Assembly (NCBI RefSeq): GCF_947496995.1
Contig: NZ_CANMFD010000002.1
Location: 124,001-188,000, forward strand
Direction: 5' to 3'
Length of the DNA: 64,000 bases
Source of the DNA: an uncultured Roseibium sp.
Lineage (GTDB): Bacteria > Pseudomonadota > Alphaproteobacteria > Rhizobiales > Stappiaceae
Under the pieces are notes generated by a model, which did not search any database, was not told where the DNA came from, and was given only the letters and a program-made list of their open reading frames with translations. The position numbers were made by a program, and so were the translations under genes. Shown here piece by piece: positions 38,912 to 48,000 of the stretch (positions within the stretch are counted from its first letter, which is position 1; the number at the start of each line of letters is the position of its first letter).

Positions 38912-39031
38912 AACGCTTGAGCCATGTTTGGCCGAACGGCTGCTGGCAAACGTCAAAAAAGAGCCGCGCGCAGGATCAAAACTTGCGTGCGGTGTCATTG
39001 ATAAAAACAGCGGTGTGCCTTTTGACGCTCC

Positions 39032-39059
39032 ATGCGCCGGTTCGTCCACCGCATTTTTT
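39032..39059 (+). terminator. Likely Rho-independent terminator after ntrC
   Basis: ATGCG-(CCG)-GT pairs with ACCGCAT (7 bp with a 3-base bulge) and is followed by TTTTTT. It would split dusB-ntrBC from ntrYX. Confidence 0.5.
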
Positions 39060-39168
39060 CTTCCTTCAACCAACCCTGTCGCAATTTCGCAACATTGTGT
39101 GATAAGTTTGCCGCAAGCAGTCTAGAAGCCTGTGCCGCGCGTTTCCGACGGCATCTGTTCGAGGTTCA

Positions 39169-41424
39169 ATGATACTAGAAGCGGCACAGAAATCCGTTGC
39201 GCAGTCGAGCGCTGCCGGCAGGATCTGGCGACGCGCCGGTCTGGCGATAATGGTTGTTGCACTGATATCGATCGGTGTGACTTTCGCCATTCTGATGGGC
39301 CTCACGTCGATCGATCCCACCCAGGACGTCATCAAGACGGCGATGACGATCAACGGCGCGCTGGCCGCCGTTCTGCTTGGTGTCATCGCCTTCGAGATCC
39401 TGAAGCTCTGGCAGGCCCGGCGGCGGGGGCGGGCTGCTGCAAGGCTTCACGTGCGGGTGGTTGCCCTGTTCAGCGTGGTCGCGGCCGTTCCTGCCGTTCT
39501 GATGGCGATACTGGCTGCCATAACGCTCGATCGCGGTCTTGACCGATGGTTCGAGGACCGCACGCGGCAGATCATCGATAACGCCCTGACCGTGGCACAG
39601 GCTTATCTCCAGGAACACGCCAGAGTGCTGCGCGGCGATCTGATCGCCATGACCAACGACATAGACCGGGCCAAGGCGGTCTATGACTTTGAGCCCTCGC
39701 GTTTCGACCAGTTCTTTTCCACTCAGGTTTCGCTGCGCGGCATTCTCGGCGCTTTCATGTTGAATGAAAACGGGGATGTGGTGACGCGGATTATCCTTGA
39801 TCCCAACGCGGATATTCCTCTGCCGCCCGCCGACAGTTTCTTCAAGGCCAAATCCGGCGATCCCATCCTGATCGCGCCGGGGAGTTCCAACATCGTCGGC
39901 GGCGTGATGAAGCTGTCCGCCTACGACAATTTTTATCTTTATGCGGTGCGGGCCATCGATCCGCGCGTCGTCGAATATCTTCGTCTGGCCGAGGACGGAG
40001 CGTCCCAGTACCAGCAAATGGAGAGCAGCCGCTTCGGCGTGCAGGTCGCCTTTGCGCTTGTCTATCTCGGGGTGGCGCTCGTGTTGCTGCTGTCGGCCAT
40101 CTGGATCGGCTTCGGGTTCGCGAACCAGCTGGTGTCTCCGATCCGCGCCCTGATCTCCGCGGCTGACGAGGTTTCAAAGGGCAATCTTGCCGTCAAGGTC
40201 GGGACCGAGAAATCCGCCGGCGACCTTGCAAACCTCGGGGCCACCTTCAACAAGATGACCGGGCAGCTTCTCGGTCAGCGCGACGCACTGCTTGCCGCCA
40301 ACGAACAGATCGACCGCCGCCGCCGCTTCAACGAGGCCGTGTTGTCGGGGGTCTCGACCGGCGTGATCGGTGTCGATGACGAGGCGTCCATCATGCTGAT
40401 CAACAGATCCGCGCTGGAACTTCTCATGCTGGACGAAGTGCAGATCCTCAACAAGTCTCTCATCGAGGTTGTGCCGGAGCTGAAGAACTGTATTTCGGAA
40501 GCGCTTCAAAGCCCGGGGGACAGGCTTCCCGAAACGCAGGTCGAGATCGGCCGCGGCGGGCGGCTGCGCACGATCAACGTGCGTATCACCAGCGAACAGT
40601 CGACACGCCGCGAACACGGCTTCGTGGTGACGCTGGACGACATTACCGATCTTGTCTCAGCACAGCGCAATTCCGCCTGGGCGGATGTTGCCCGCAGGAT
40701 CGCGCATGAAATCAAGAACCCGCTGACGCCGATCCAGCTGTCCGCCGAACGTATCCGCAGGCGCTATGGAAAACGCATTGAAGAAGACCGGGAGGTCTTC
40801 GATCAGTGTATCGACACAATTGTCAGACAAGTTGGCGACATCGGCCAGATGGTCGATGAGTTTTCCTCCTTCGCCCGCATGCGCAAGCCCACCAAGTCGA
40901 AGGGCGATCTTCGCGAGGCGGTGCGTGACGCCGCCTTCATGCAGTCGGTGGCAAATCCGGAAATCAGTGTGAAAGCAGACGTGCCGGATAAACCGGTTGA
41001 GGCGGTCTTCGATGCCCGTCTCGTGGGACAGGCGCTTACGAACGTGGTGAAGAACGCGACCGAGGCGGTCAGCGCCAGGACGGGCGAGGATCTGCCGGAC
41101 GGGCGGGTCACGGTGTCGCTGCGCGCGGAAGACGGTGGACGGATCGTGATCGACGTGACGGACAACGGCATCGGCTTGCCGGAAGAAAACAGAAACCGCC
41201 TGCTGGAGCCTTACATGACCACGCGGGAAAAGGGTACGGGCCTCGGCCTTGCCATCGTAAGGAAAATCCTTGAAGACCATGGGGGCGGTATCGAATTGCT
41301 CGACGCTCCCAAATCCAACCCTGAAGATACGGGAACTCTCGTTCGCCTGACATTGGCAGCACATGCCGAAAGCGAACCGGAGACCGAGGACAGAGATCAA
41401 GCAGTGACTGCCCATGGCGCATGA
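39169..41424 (+). CDS. ntrY: Membrane sensor histidine kinase NtrY
   Basis: Sensor partner of NtrX, linked in alphaproteobacteria to nitrogen and redox/oxygen responses. 751 residues: three N-terminal TMs (about 23-45, 60-85, 98-122), periplasmic sensing segment to about 285, TM4 about 287-312, HAMP (about 315-370), PAS (about 385-490), HisKA with H513 in [25 protein letters not shown], and HATPase (NVVKNATEAVSA; VTDNGIGLPEENRNRLLEPYMTTREKGTGLGLAIV). GAGG precedes the ATG. Overlaps ntrX by 11 bases. Confidence 0.95.
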   Translation: MILEAAQKSVAQSSAAGRIWRRAGLAIMVVALISIGVTFAILMGLTSIDPTQDVIKTAMTINGALAAVLLGVIAFEILKLWQARRRGRAAARLHVRVVALFSVVAAVPAVLMAILAAITLDRGLDRWFEDRTRQIIDNALTVAQAYLQEHARVLRGDLIAMTNDIDRAKAVYDFEPSRFDQFFSTQVSLRGILGAFMLNENGDVVTRIILDPNADIPLPPADSFFKAKSGDPILIAPGSSNIVGGVMKLSAYDNFYLYAVRAIDPRVVEYLRLAEDGASQYQQMESSRFGVQVAFALVYLGVALVLLLSAIWIGFGFANQLVSPIRALISAADEVSKGNLAVKVGTEKSAGDLANLGATFNKMTGQLLGQRDALLAANEQIDRRRRFNEAVLSGVSTGVIGVDDEASIMLINRSALELLMLDEVQILNKSLIEVVPELKNCISEALQSPGDRLPETQVEIGRGGRLRTINVRITSEQSTRREHGFVVTLDDITDLVSAQRNSAWADVARRIAHEIKNPLTPIQLSAERIRRRYGKRIEEDREVFDQCIDTIVRQVGDIGQMVDEFSSFARMRKPTKSKGDLREAVRDAAFMQSVANPEISVKADVPDKPVEAVFDARLVGQALTNVVKNATEAVSARTGEDLPDGRVTVSLRAEDGGRIVIDVTDNGIGLPEENRNRLLEPYMTTREKGTGLGLAIVRKILEDHGGGIELLDAPKSNPEDTGTLVRLTLAAHAESEPETEDRDQAVTAHGA

Positions 41425-42781
41425 TATTCTTGTCGTAGACGACGAAACCGATATCCGGGAAATGATTGCCGGTATCCTTGACGATGACGGCTACGGAACG
41501 CGGACGGCAGCGGATTCCGACCGCGCGCTGGCCGCTGTGAAAGAACGCAGGCCCTCCCTCGTCATTCTGGATATCTGGCTGCAGGGCAGCCGGCTCGACG
41601 GGCTGGCGCTTCTGGATGTCCTGAAGGAATCCGATCCCGACCTGCCGGTGGTGATCATTTCCGGCCACGGCAACATCGAGACGGCCGTTTCGGCGATCAA
41701 GCGAGGCGCCTACGATTATATTGAAAAGCCGTTCAAGGCAGATCGGCTTGTGCATATTGTCGAGCGTGCCCTGGAAGCTTCGAGCCTGAAGCGCGAAATC
41801 CGCGACCTGAAACAGCGCAGCGGTGAAACCAGCGATATTGTCGGTAATTCTTCGGCCGCACATAACCTGCGACAGACAATCCAGAAGATCTCCGCCACCA
41901 ACAGCCGCATCCTGATCATCGGCCCGTCCGGGGCCGGCAAGGAGCGGGCGGCCCGGATGATCCACGATCTTTCGCCGCGGGCGAAAAGCCCGTTCGTCGT
42001 CCTCAACGCAGCGACCATCACGCCGGCGCGCATGGAGGAAGAGCTGTTCGGCATCGAGGACGAAACCGGCAGCCTGCGCAAGATCGGCGCACTTGAGGAA
42101 GCTCATGGCGGCACGCTCTATCTTGACGAGGTTGCCGACATGCCGGCAGAGACCCAGGGAAAGATCCTCAGGGTGCTGGTCGAGCAGAGTTTTTCCCGTG
42201 TCGGCGGCACGCAGAAGGTTCAGGTCGATATCCGTATCCTGTCTTCCACGTCGAAGAACCTGGAAGAACACATCGGGTCCGGACTTTTCCGGCAGGATCT
42301 CTATCACCGTCTCAGTGTGGTGCCCCTGCGCGTACCGGGCCTGGCGGAACGGCGCGAGGATATTCCCGTTCTCGTCCACCACTTCATGGAACAGATCTCG
42401 GCGGCTTCCGGCATTCCGCTCCGACCGATCGGCGACGATGCCATGGCGGTTCTGCAGACGCACGACTGGCCGGGAAATGTGCGCCAGCTGCGCAACAACG
42501 TCGAACGCCTGCTGATCCTCAGCCGGGGCGATCCGGACAGTACGATCACGGCAGACCTGCTGCCTGCCGAAATCGGCGAAACCCTGCCGAATCTGCCGAC
42601 CTCGGGAACCGGCGAGCACCTGATGTCCGTCCCCTTGCGGGAGGCGCGCGAGATATTCGAACGCGAATATCTGCAGGCTCAGATCAAAAGATTTGACGGG
42701 AACATCTCGCGGACGGCTGAATTTGTCGGTATGGAACGGTCTGCGCTTCACCGCAAACTGAAAACCCTGGGCATGACCTGA
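41414..42781 (+). CDS. ntrX: Response regulator NtrX (lacks GAFTGA loop)
   Basis: Response regulator of 455 residues: receiver 1-120 with D53 (LVILDIWLQGS), AAA+ domain about 145-380 with Walker A GPSGAGKE and Walker B GGTLYLDEVADMP, and a Fis-type HTH (RFDGNISRTAEFVGMERSALHRKLKTLG). Where NtrC has [13 protein letters not shown], this protein has ELFGIEDETGSLRKIGALEEAHGG, so the sigma54-contact GAFTGA is missing. Loss of this motif is known in alphaproteobacterial NtrX and suggests regulation without sigma54. Overlaps the end of ntrY. Confidence 0.95.
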   Translation: MAHDILVVDDETDIREMIAGILDDDGYGTRTAADSDRALAAVKERRPSLVILDIWLQGSRLDGLALLDVLKESDPDLPVVIISGHGNIETAVSAIKRGAYDYIEKPFKADRLVHIVERALEASSLKREIRDLKQRSGETSDIVGNSSAAHNLRQTIQKISATNSRILIIGPSGAGKERAARMIHDLSPRAKSPFVVLNAATITPARMEEELFGIEDETGSLRKIGALEEAHGGTLYLDEVADMPAETQGKILRVLVEQSFSRVGGTQKVQVDIRILSSTSKNLEEHIGSGLFRQDLYHRLSVVPLRVPGLAERREDIPVLVHHFMEQISAASGIPLRPIGDDAMAVLQTHDWPGNVRQLRNNVERLLILSRGDPDSTITADLLPAEIGETLPNLPTSGTGEHLMSVPLREAREIFEREYLQAQIKRFDGNISRTAEFVGMERSALHRKLKTLGMT

Positions 42782-42831
42782 GGGGCGTGAAGCCTCAGGA
42801 ATAGACGGCAGAGCGGGAAAGGGTCCCTCCC

Positions 42832-44208
42832 ATGAAAATCGTTATTTGCGGCGCCGGACAGGTGGGCTACGGCATTGCCGAACGCCTCGCCGCGGAGCAG
42901 AACGATGTGTCGGTGATCGATTCCTCTCCGCAACTGATCAATGCGATCGGCGACCAACTCGACGTACGCGGGTTTGTCGGGCACGGGGCGCATCCGGATA
43001 TTCTGGCCCAGGCCGGCGCTGAAGAAGCCGACATGATCGTTGCGGTCACATTGTACGACGAAGTCAACATGGTGGCCTGTCAGGTGGCGCATTCGCTCTT
43101 CAACGTGCCGACCAAGGTCGCCCGTATCCGTGCGCAATCCTATCTGCAGGGCCGGTGGCGCAACCTCTTTTCCCGCGATCACATGCCGATCGACGTGATC
43201 ATTTCGCCGGAAATTGAAGTTGGTGAAATGGTGCTGCGCCGCCTGGCATTGCCGGGAGCGGTCGAGACCGTCCGCTTTGCGGACGATCATGTGGTGGTTG
43301 TCGGCATCATCTGCGAGGAAGACTGCCCGGTCGTCGACACGCCGTTGCGCCAGTTGACGGAACTGTTTCCGGATCTGGGTGCCGTTGTCGTCGGCATTTA
43401 CCGGAACAACCGGCTTTTCGTACCCAAGAGCAGCGATTCCATTCTGACCGGCGATCTGGCCTATGTGGTTGCGCGGCGCGACCAGGTGCGCCGCACGCTG
43501 AGCATTTTCGGCCATGAGGAGCCGGAAGCGGCCAAGGTGGTGATCGCCGGCGGCGGCAATATCGGTCTTTATGTCGCAAAAGCTCTGGAGCAGAGGCAGT
43601 CGGGAACGAAAATCAAGCTGATCGAGGCATCGCGCGAGCGGGCCATGGAAGTGGCGGACGAGCTCAAACGCTCCGTGATCCTGCATGGCAGCGCCCTGGA
43701 CCAGACCATCCTCAACGAGGCCGACGCAGGCGACGCCGACACGATGGTGGCTTTGACCAACGACGACGAGGTGAACATTCTTTCGTCTGTGATGGCGAAA
43801 AAGCTCGGCTGCAAACGCTCTTTGTCCCTTTTGAACAACCCGAGCTATCCGGCTTTCGCCAATGCTCTGGGTATCGATGCATTCATCAATCCCCGTGCAG
43901 TGACGATTTCGCGCATTCTGCAGCATGTGCGGCGTGGCCGCATCAGGGGCGTGCATTCCCTGCAGAACGGCGCGGCGGAAATCGTCGAGGCCGAGGCACT
44001 GGATACGTCTCCGCTTGTCGGAAAACCCTTGCGGGAGATCGATCTGCCCTCCGGCATCCGTGTGGGGGCGGTTTTCCGCGGCGGCGAAGTTCTGACGCCG
44101 AACGGAGATCTTCAGATCCAGGCTCAGGACCGGATCGTTATTTTTGCGGTTGCGAGCAGGGTGCGTCAGGTCGAACAGATGTTCCGGGTCAGCCTGGATT
44201 TCTTTTAA
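42832..44208 (+). CDS. trkA: Trk potassium uptake system regulatory subunit TrkA
   Basis: Cytosolic NAD/ATP-binding gate of the Trk/Ktr K+ channel. 458 residues in two RCK units: first Rossmann MKIVICGAGQVGYGIAERLA and RCK-C to about 225; second Rossmann KVVIAGGGNIGLYVAKALEQ near 236 and RCK-C to the end (LPSGIRVGAVFRGGEVLTPNGDLQIQAQDRIVIF). The TrkH/TrkG channel is not in the window. Located 50 bases after ntrX, probably in the same transcript, as in many rhizobia. Confidence 0.96.
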   Translation: MKIVICGAGQVGYGIAERLAAEQNDVSVIDSSPQLINAIGDQLDVRGFVGHGAHPDILAQAGAEEADMIVAVTLYDEVNMVACQVAHSLFNVPTKVARIRAQSYLQGRWRNLFSRDHMPIDVIISPEIEVGEMVLRRLALPGAVETVRFADDHVVVVGIICEEDCPVVDTPLRQLTELFPDLGAVVVGIYRNNRLFVPKSSDSILTGDLAYVVARRDQVRRTLSIFGHEEPEAAKVVIAGGGNIGLYVAKALEQRQSGTKIKLIEASRERAMEVADELKRSVILHGSALDQTILNEADAGDADTMVALTNDDEVNILSSVMAKKLGCKRSLSLLNNPSYPAFANALGIDAFINPRAVTISRILQHVRRGRIRGVHSLQNGAAEIVEAEALDTSPLVGKPLREIDLPSGIRVGAVFRGGEVLTPNGDLQIQAQDRIVIFAVASRVRQVEQMFRVSLDFF

Positions 44209-44310
44209 GGCGTTTCGCTCACTTTCTGACCTTGCGTTTGACGCATCTTGTGGTCAAATTTCACGAGAAACCAATCGGTTCGCAGAGAACCGCCCTTCCT
44301 TGGAGGAAAC

Positions 44311-45174
44311 ATGAGCCGGATTGCCTATGTCAACGGTCAGTACGTCCGTCATGCGGATGCCGCAGTGCACGTGGAAGACCGGGGCTATCAGTTCGCCGAT
44401 GGCGTTTACGAGGTCTGCGAGGTCTGGCATGGCCAGATCGTCGATATGCCGCGGCATCTGGACCGTCTCGACAGATCCCTGAGCGAATTGCGCATCGGGT
44501 GGCCGATGACAAGGGCTGCGGTTGAATTCGTGGTGCGCCAGGTTGCACGGCGCAACATGGTGCGCAACGGGCTGGTCTATATCCAGGTCACCCGGGGCGT
44601 TTCCAGGCGCGATCACTTTTTCCCGCCTGATGACGTGGCACCTTCCATCGTCGTTACCGCCCGCTCCACCAATCTGGAAGCGGCGAGCGCCCAGGCGGCT
44701 GAAGGCATCGCGGTGGTCAGCTATCCCGAGAACCGCTGGCCCAGGGTCGACATCAAGACGGTGGCGCTACTGCCCAACGTGCTCGCGAAGCAGAATGCCA
44801 AGGAGCATGGCGGCAAGGAAGCCTGGTATGTGGACACAACCGGCTTTGTCACCGAAGGCGGGTCCACGAATGCGTGGATCGTCACGAAGGAGGGGACGCT
44901 CGTCACGCGACCGGCCGAGAGCGGGATCCTCAAGGGCATTACCCGTGCAGTTGTTCTTGAGCTTATTCGCCGGGAGGGGCTGACTTTCGAAGAAAGGCCA
45001 TTTAGCCTTGAAGAAGCATTTGATGCGAAGGAAGCATTCGTTACGGCGGCGACGAGCATCGTCATGCCGGTCGTGCGAGTGGACGACAAGGTGATCGGAA
45101 ATGGCCATCCAGGTACGGTTGCAACCCGATTGCGCGAACTGTTCCATACTGCTACTGATTTCCAGATGGTATGA
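44311..45174 (+). CDS. dat: D-amino-acid aminotransferase (fold IV PLP enzyme)
   Basis: Class IV aminotransferase of 287 residues, probably making D-glutamate/D-alanine. Start at ATG 44311 behind a strong TGGAGGAAAC site. N-terminal VNGQYVRHADAAVHVEDRGYQFADGVYEV; PLP Lys149 in VDIKTVALLPNVLAKQNAKE, the D-amino-acid aminotransferase version of this motif; phosphate-binding FVTEGGSTNAWIV and GILKGITRAVVLEL. The DIK and LLPNVLAKQ context favours Dat over IlvE or PabC. Sits between trkA and hfq. Confidence 0.88.
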   Translation: MSRIAYVNGQYVRHADAAVHVEDRGYQFADGVYEVCEVWHGQIVDMPRHLDRLDRSLSELRIGWPMTRAAVEFVVRQVARRNMVRNGLVYIQVTRGVSRRDHFFPPDDVAPSIVVTARSTNLEAASAQAAEGIAVVSYPENRWPRVDIKTVALLPNVLAKQNAKEHGGKEAWYVDTTGFVTEGGSTNAWIVTKEGTLVTRPAESGILKGITRAVVLELIRREGLTFEERPFSLEEAFDAKEAFVTAATSIVMPVVRVDDKVIGNGHPGTVATRLRELFHTATDFQMV

Positions 45175-45185
45175 TTCGACTGGGC

Positions 45186-45215
45186 TTGTTGGGCAGAATT
45201 TAGTTACAATATAGA
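45186..45215 (+). promoter_or_regulatory. Candidate hfq promoter
   Basis: TTGTTG (45186-45191) and TATAGA (45210-45215), 18-base spacer; an overlapping TACAAT at 45205-45210 is an alternative -10. This gives an hfq leader of about 140 bases. Confidence 0.4.
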
Positions 45216-45363
45216 GCTGGGGCAGACAGTTCTATCTGGTGGGCAATGCAAAAAGCGAGCGGCACGTTAAACCTTAGTGTTTGAATTTGAAGGGTTTTCG
45301 ACGGTAAGCCGCGTAAACGCCGGATGCTCGGCCGCATCCGGGAGAAACAGGATAAAAAGACTG

Positions 45364-45618
45364 ATGGCTGAGCGCGCACAAAATCTTCAAGACACTTTCC
45401 TCAATCACGTTCGCAAACAAAAAACTCCCCTGACGATTTTTCTCATCAACGGCGTCAAGTTGCAGGGTGTCGTGACCTGGTTTGATAACTTTTGTGTCCT
45501 GCTCCGGCGTGACGGACATTCTCAGCTTGTTTATAAACACGCGATTTCCACAATTATGCCAAACGGACCTGTTCAACTGTTCGATCAGGCTGAGGAAAAC
45601 GCGGAAAAGGCAAGCTGA
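45364..45618 (+). CDS. hfq: RNA chaperone Hfq
   Basis: Hexameric Sm-like RNA chaperone pairing sRNAs with mRNAs. 84 residues from ATG 45364 ([20 protein letters not shown]); the open frame extends 29 codons upstream without family resemblance. Sm1 motif [26 protein letters not shown] and Sm2 motif [12 protein letters not shown] are intact. Short C-terminal tail as in other alphaproteobacteria. hflX starts at the next base. Confidence 0.97.
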   Translation: MAERAQNLQDTFLNHVRKQKTPLTIFLINGVKLQGVVTWFDNFCVLLRRDGHSQLVYKHAISTIMPNGPVQLFDQAEENAEKAS

Positions 45619-47025
45619 TTGAAACCCAAGTCTCGCGCAGACGATTTTTCAAAATCAAATGGTTCCGAAGAACCAGGACAGACCTCGCTAAGGCTTAAGG
45701 AAACCGGAGTAGACCGGCTTCCTCAGCCTTTTCGTGCCATGATACTGGAGCCCGTGCTGCAATTGCGCGGCGAAGGCAGTCAGCATGATCTGCGGTCCAA
45801 CAGGAGCCCCGAGGCGCGCCTCGAGGAAGCCATCGGCCTCAGCGCGGCCATCAATCTCAATATCGTCCACTCGGGCATCGTGCGGATCAGCAATCCCAAA
45901 CCGGCGACCTTGTTCGGAGAAGGCAAGGTTGCAGAATTCGCCGGCATTGTTGCCAGCGAGGATCTGGATCTGGTCGTTATCGATCATCCTCTTTCGCCGG
46001 TTCAGCAGCGTAACCTTGAACGCCGCCTGAAAACCAAGGTGATCGACCGCACGGGTCTCATTCTGGAAATTTTCGGTGACCGCGCGCGTACCAAGGAAGG
46101 CCGTCTGCAGGTCGATCTGGCTCATCTGAGCTGGCAAAAGAGCCGTCTCGTCCGATCCTGGACCCACCTGGAACGCCAGCGCGGCGGTGCCGGCTTCATG
46201 GGTGGCCCCGGTGAAACCCAGATCGAGGCCGACCGCCGGCAGATCCAGGACCGCATCATTGCCCTGCAGAAACAATTGCAGAGCGTGCGCCGCACCCGTG
46301 ATCTTCACCGCAAGAAACGCAAGAAGATACCCCAGCCGGTGGTGGCGCTTGTCGGCTATACCAACGCCGGCAAATCGACGCTTTTCAACCGGCTGACGGA
46401 AGCCGATGTCTTTGCCAAGGATCTGTTGTTTGCGACGCTCGATCCGACATTGCGCAAGGTTTCTCTGCCACATGGCAGGGAAGTGATCGTTTCGGATACC
46501 GTCGGGTTCATCTCCGATCTGCCGACCCATCTGGTCGCAGCGTTCCGGGCGACGCTGGAAGAAGTGCTGGAAGCAGATCTGATCCTGCACGTGCGTGACA
46601 TCTCTCACGCCGACACGGATGCACAGGCAGAAGACGTCAAGAAGACGCTGCGCGATCTGGGAGTGGACGCCATTACCGGGGCACCGGTCGTCGAGGTCTG
46701 GAACAAGATCGACTGTCTCGATCCCGCATACCGGCAGAAATTGCTGGAGGATGCAGGCGAGGAAGGACCGATCGCCCTGTCTGCCCTGACCGGAGAAGGC
46801 GTTGACAGTCTCCTGACCCGGATCGATGCCTTCATGGCGCAGCATGATGATATGCTGTCGCTGAAAATCCCGGTCGCCGAAGGGGCGTTGCTGGCGAAGC
46901 TCTACCAGATGGCGGAGGTGCTGGAACGTACCGATGCCGAGGATTTCGTCACAGTCGAGGTGCGTGTCACCGACAAGCAGCGTGGGCCGTTCCGCGATAC
47001 GTTCGGTGCCTATATCGTTGATTAG
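45619..47025 (+). CDS. hflX: GTPase HflX
   Basis: Ribosome-associated GTPase that splits stalled or heat-damaged 70S ribosomes. HflX N-terminal domain (about 60-210, ending RGGAGFMGGPGETQIEADRR), then G domain: G1 GYTNAGKSTLFN, G3 DTVGFISDLP, G4 NKID and G5 SALTGEG. The frame opens at TTG 45619, immediately after the hfq stop; residues 1-40 are poorly conserved-looking, and ATG 45739 (MILEPVLQ) is an alternative start. hfq-hflX coupling is widely conserved. Confidence 0.94.
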   Translation: MKPKSRADDFSKSNGSEEPGQTSLRLKETGVDRLPQPFRAMILEPVLQLRGEGSQHDLRSNRSPEARLEEAIGLSAAINLNIVHSGIVRISNPKPATLFGEGKVAEFAGIVASEDLDLVVIDHPLSPVQQRNLERRLKTKVIDRTGLILEIFGDRARTKEGRLQVDLAHLSWQKSRLVRSWTHLERQRGGAGFMGGPGETQIEADRRQIQDRIIALQKQLQSVRRTRDLHRKKRKKIPQPVVALVGYTNAGKSTLFNRLTEADVFAKDLLFATLDPTLRKVSLPHGREVIVSDTVGFISDLPTHLVAAFRATLEEVLEADLILHVRDISHADTDAQAEDVKKTLRDLGVDAITGAPVVEVWNKIDCLDPAYRQKLLEDAGEEGPIALSALTGEGVDSLLTRIDAFMAQHDDMLSLKIPVAEGALLAKLYQMAEVLERTDAEDFVTVEVRVTDKQRGPFRDTFGAYIVD

Positions 47026-47105
47026 GCATCCTTCGTTCCACTAATATCAACTGCGGTTGGTATAAGGGCGGGATTCCGGAAAAATCAGAGACTTTATCCG
47101 GAATC

Positions 47106-47927
47106 CTATTTCCCCTTGGCAGCCTGCCAGGCGGCCTCCATCTCGTCGAGCGTCATCGCCTCCAGTGTCGTGTCCGATTTCGCGGCGTGGTCTTCGATGG
47201 CGGCGAAGCGCTTGCGGAACTTGCGGTTTGTCCGGCGCAGGGCCTCTTCCGGGTCGATGTCGAGATGCCGGGCAAGATTGGCGAGAGCAAAGAATGTGTC
47301 GCCGAGTTCGTCGGTGATGCGGTCCTTGTCCGGGTCGCTCTTGGCAAGCTCTTCGTCAAGCTCGTGAGTTTCCTCGCGGATCTTTTCGAGAACCAGGCGA
47401 GCGTCGTTCCAGTCGAAGCCGACCCTTGAGGCGCGCCTCTGCAGCTTGTCTGCCTCCTGAAGGGCGGGGAAGGCGCTTGGCACGTCGTCGAGAAAGCCTT
47501 TTTCCGGTTCGGCCAGCCCCAGCGATTCCCGTTCGGACCTTTTTTCAGCGCGCTCTTCCGCCTTGATCCGCTCCCAGATCCCCTTGACCAGTTCCGGCTT
47601 GTCGCCGTTTTCATCGCCGAAAACATGCGGATGCCGCCGGATCATCTTTTTCGTAATAGCCTCAACCACATCGCCGAAATCGAATTGCTCTTCTTCCTGC
47701 GCCATGCGGGCGTGATAGACCACCTGGAGCAGCAGGTCGCCGAGTTCCTCGCGCAGTTCCAGAAGATCGTTCTTGGCGATGGCGTCGGCCACTTCGTAGG
47801 CTTCTTCAAGCGTATAGGGCGCAATCGTCGCAAAGGTTTGCTCCAGATCCCAGGGGCAGCCGCTCACGGGCGTCCTGAGCGCCGCCATGATCTCGATGAG
47901 GCGGGAAATGTCGCGACTGGGGGTCAT
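47106..47927 (-). CDS. mazG: Nucleoside triphosphate pyrophosphohydrolase MazG
   Basis: Housecleaning hydrolase of (d)NTPs, 273 residues with two MazG repeats. First repeat (about 5-110): LMAALRTPVSGCPWDLEQTFATIAPYTLEEAYEVADAI ... LREELGDLLLQVVYHARMAQEE, with the metal-binding E-x-x-E...E-x-x-D. Second repeat (about 165-255): VLEKIREETHELDEELAK ... ITDELGDTFFALANLARHLDIDPEEALRRTNRKFRKRF. It follows the ABC permease gene on the same strand after 73 bases but belongs to no obvious pathway with it. Confidence 0.94.
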   Translation of the reverse strand: MTPSRDISRLIEIMAALRTPVSGCPWDLEQTFATIAPYTLEEAYEVADAIAKNDLLELREELGDLLLQVVYHARMAQEEEQFDFGDVVEAITKKMIRRHPHVFGDENGDKPELVKGIWERIKAEERAEKRSERESLGLAEPEKGFLDDVPSAFPALQEADKLQRRASRVGFDWNDARLVLEKIREETHELDEELAKSDPDKDRITDELGDTFFALANLARHLDIDPEEALRRTNRKFRKRFAAIEDHAAKSDTTLEAMTLDEMEAAWQAAKGK

Positions 47928-48000
47928 GGGCAGGCCTTGGATGTTTTTGCTGGCGCTACACGGGTACTCGATAGGGCTCGGTCATGGCAAGCGTGGAGAG

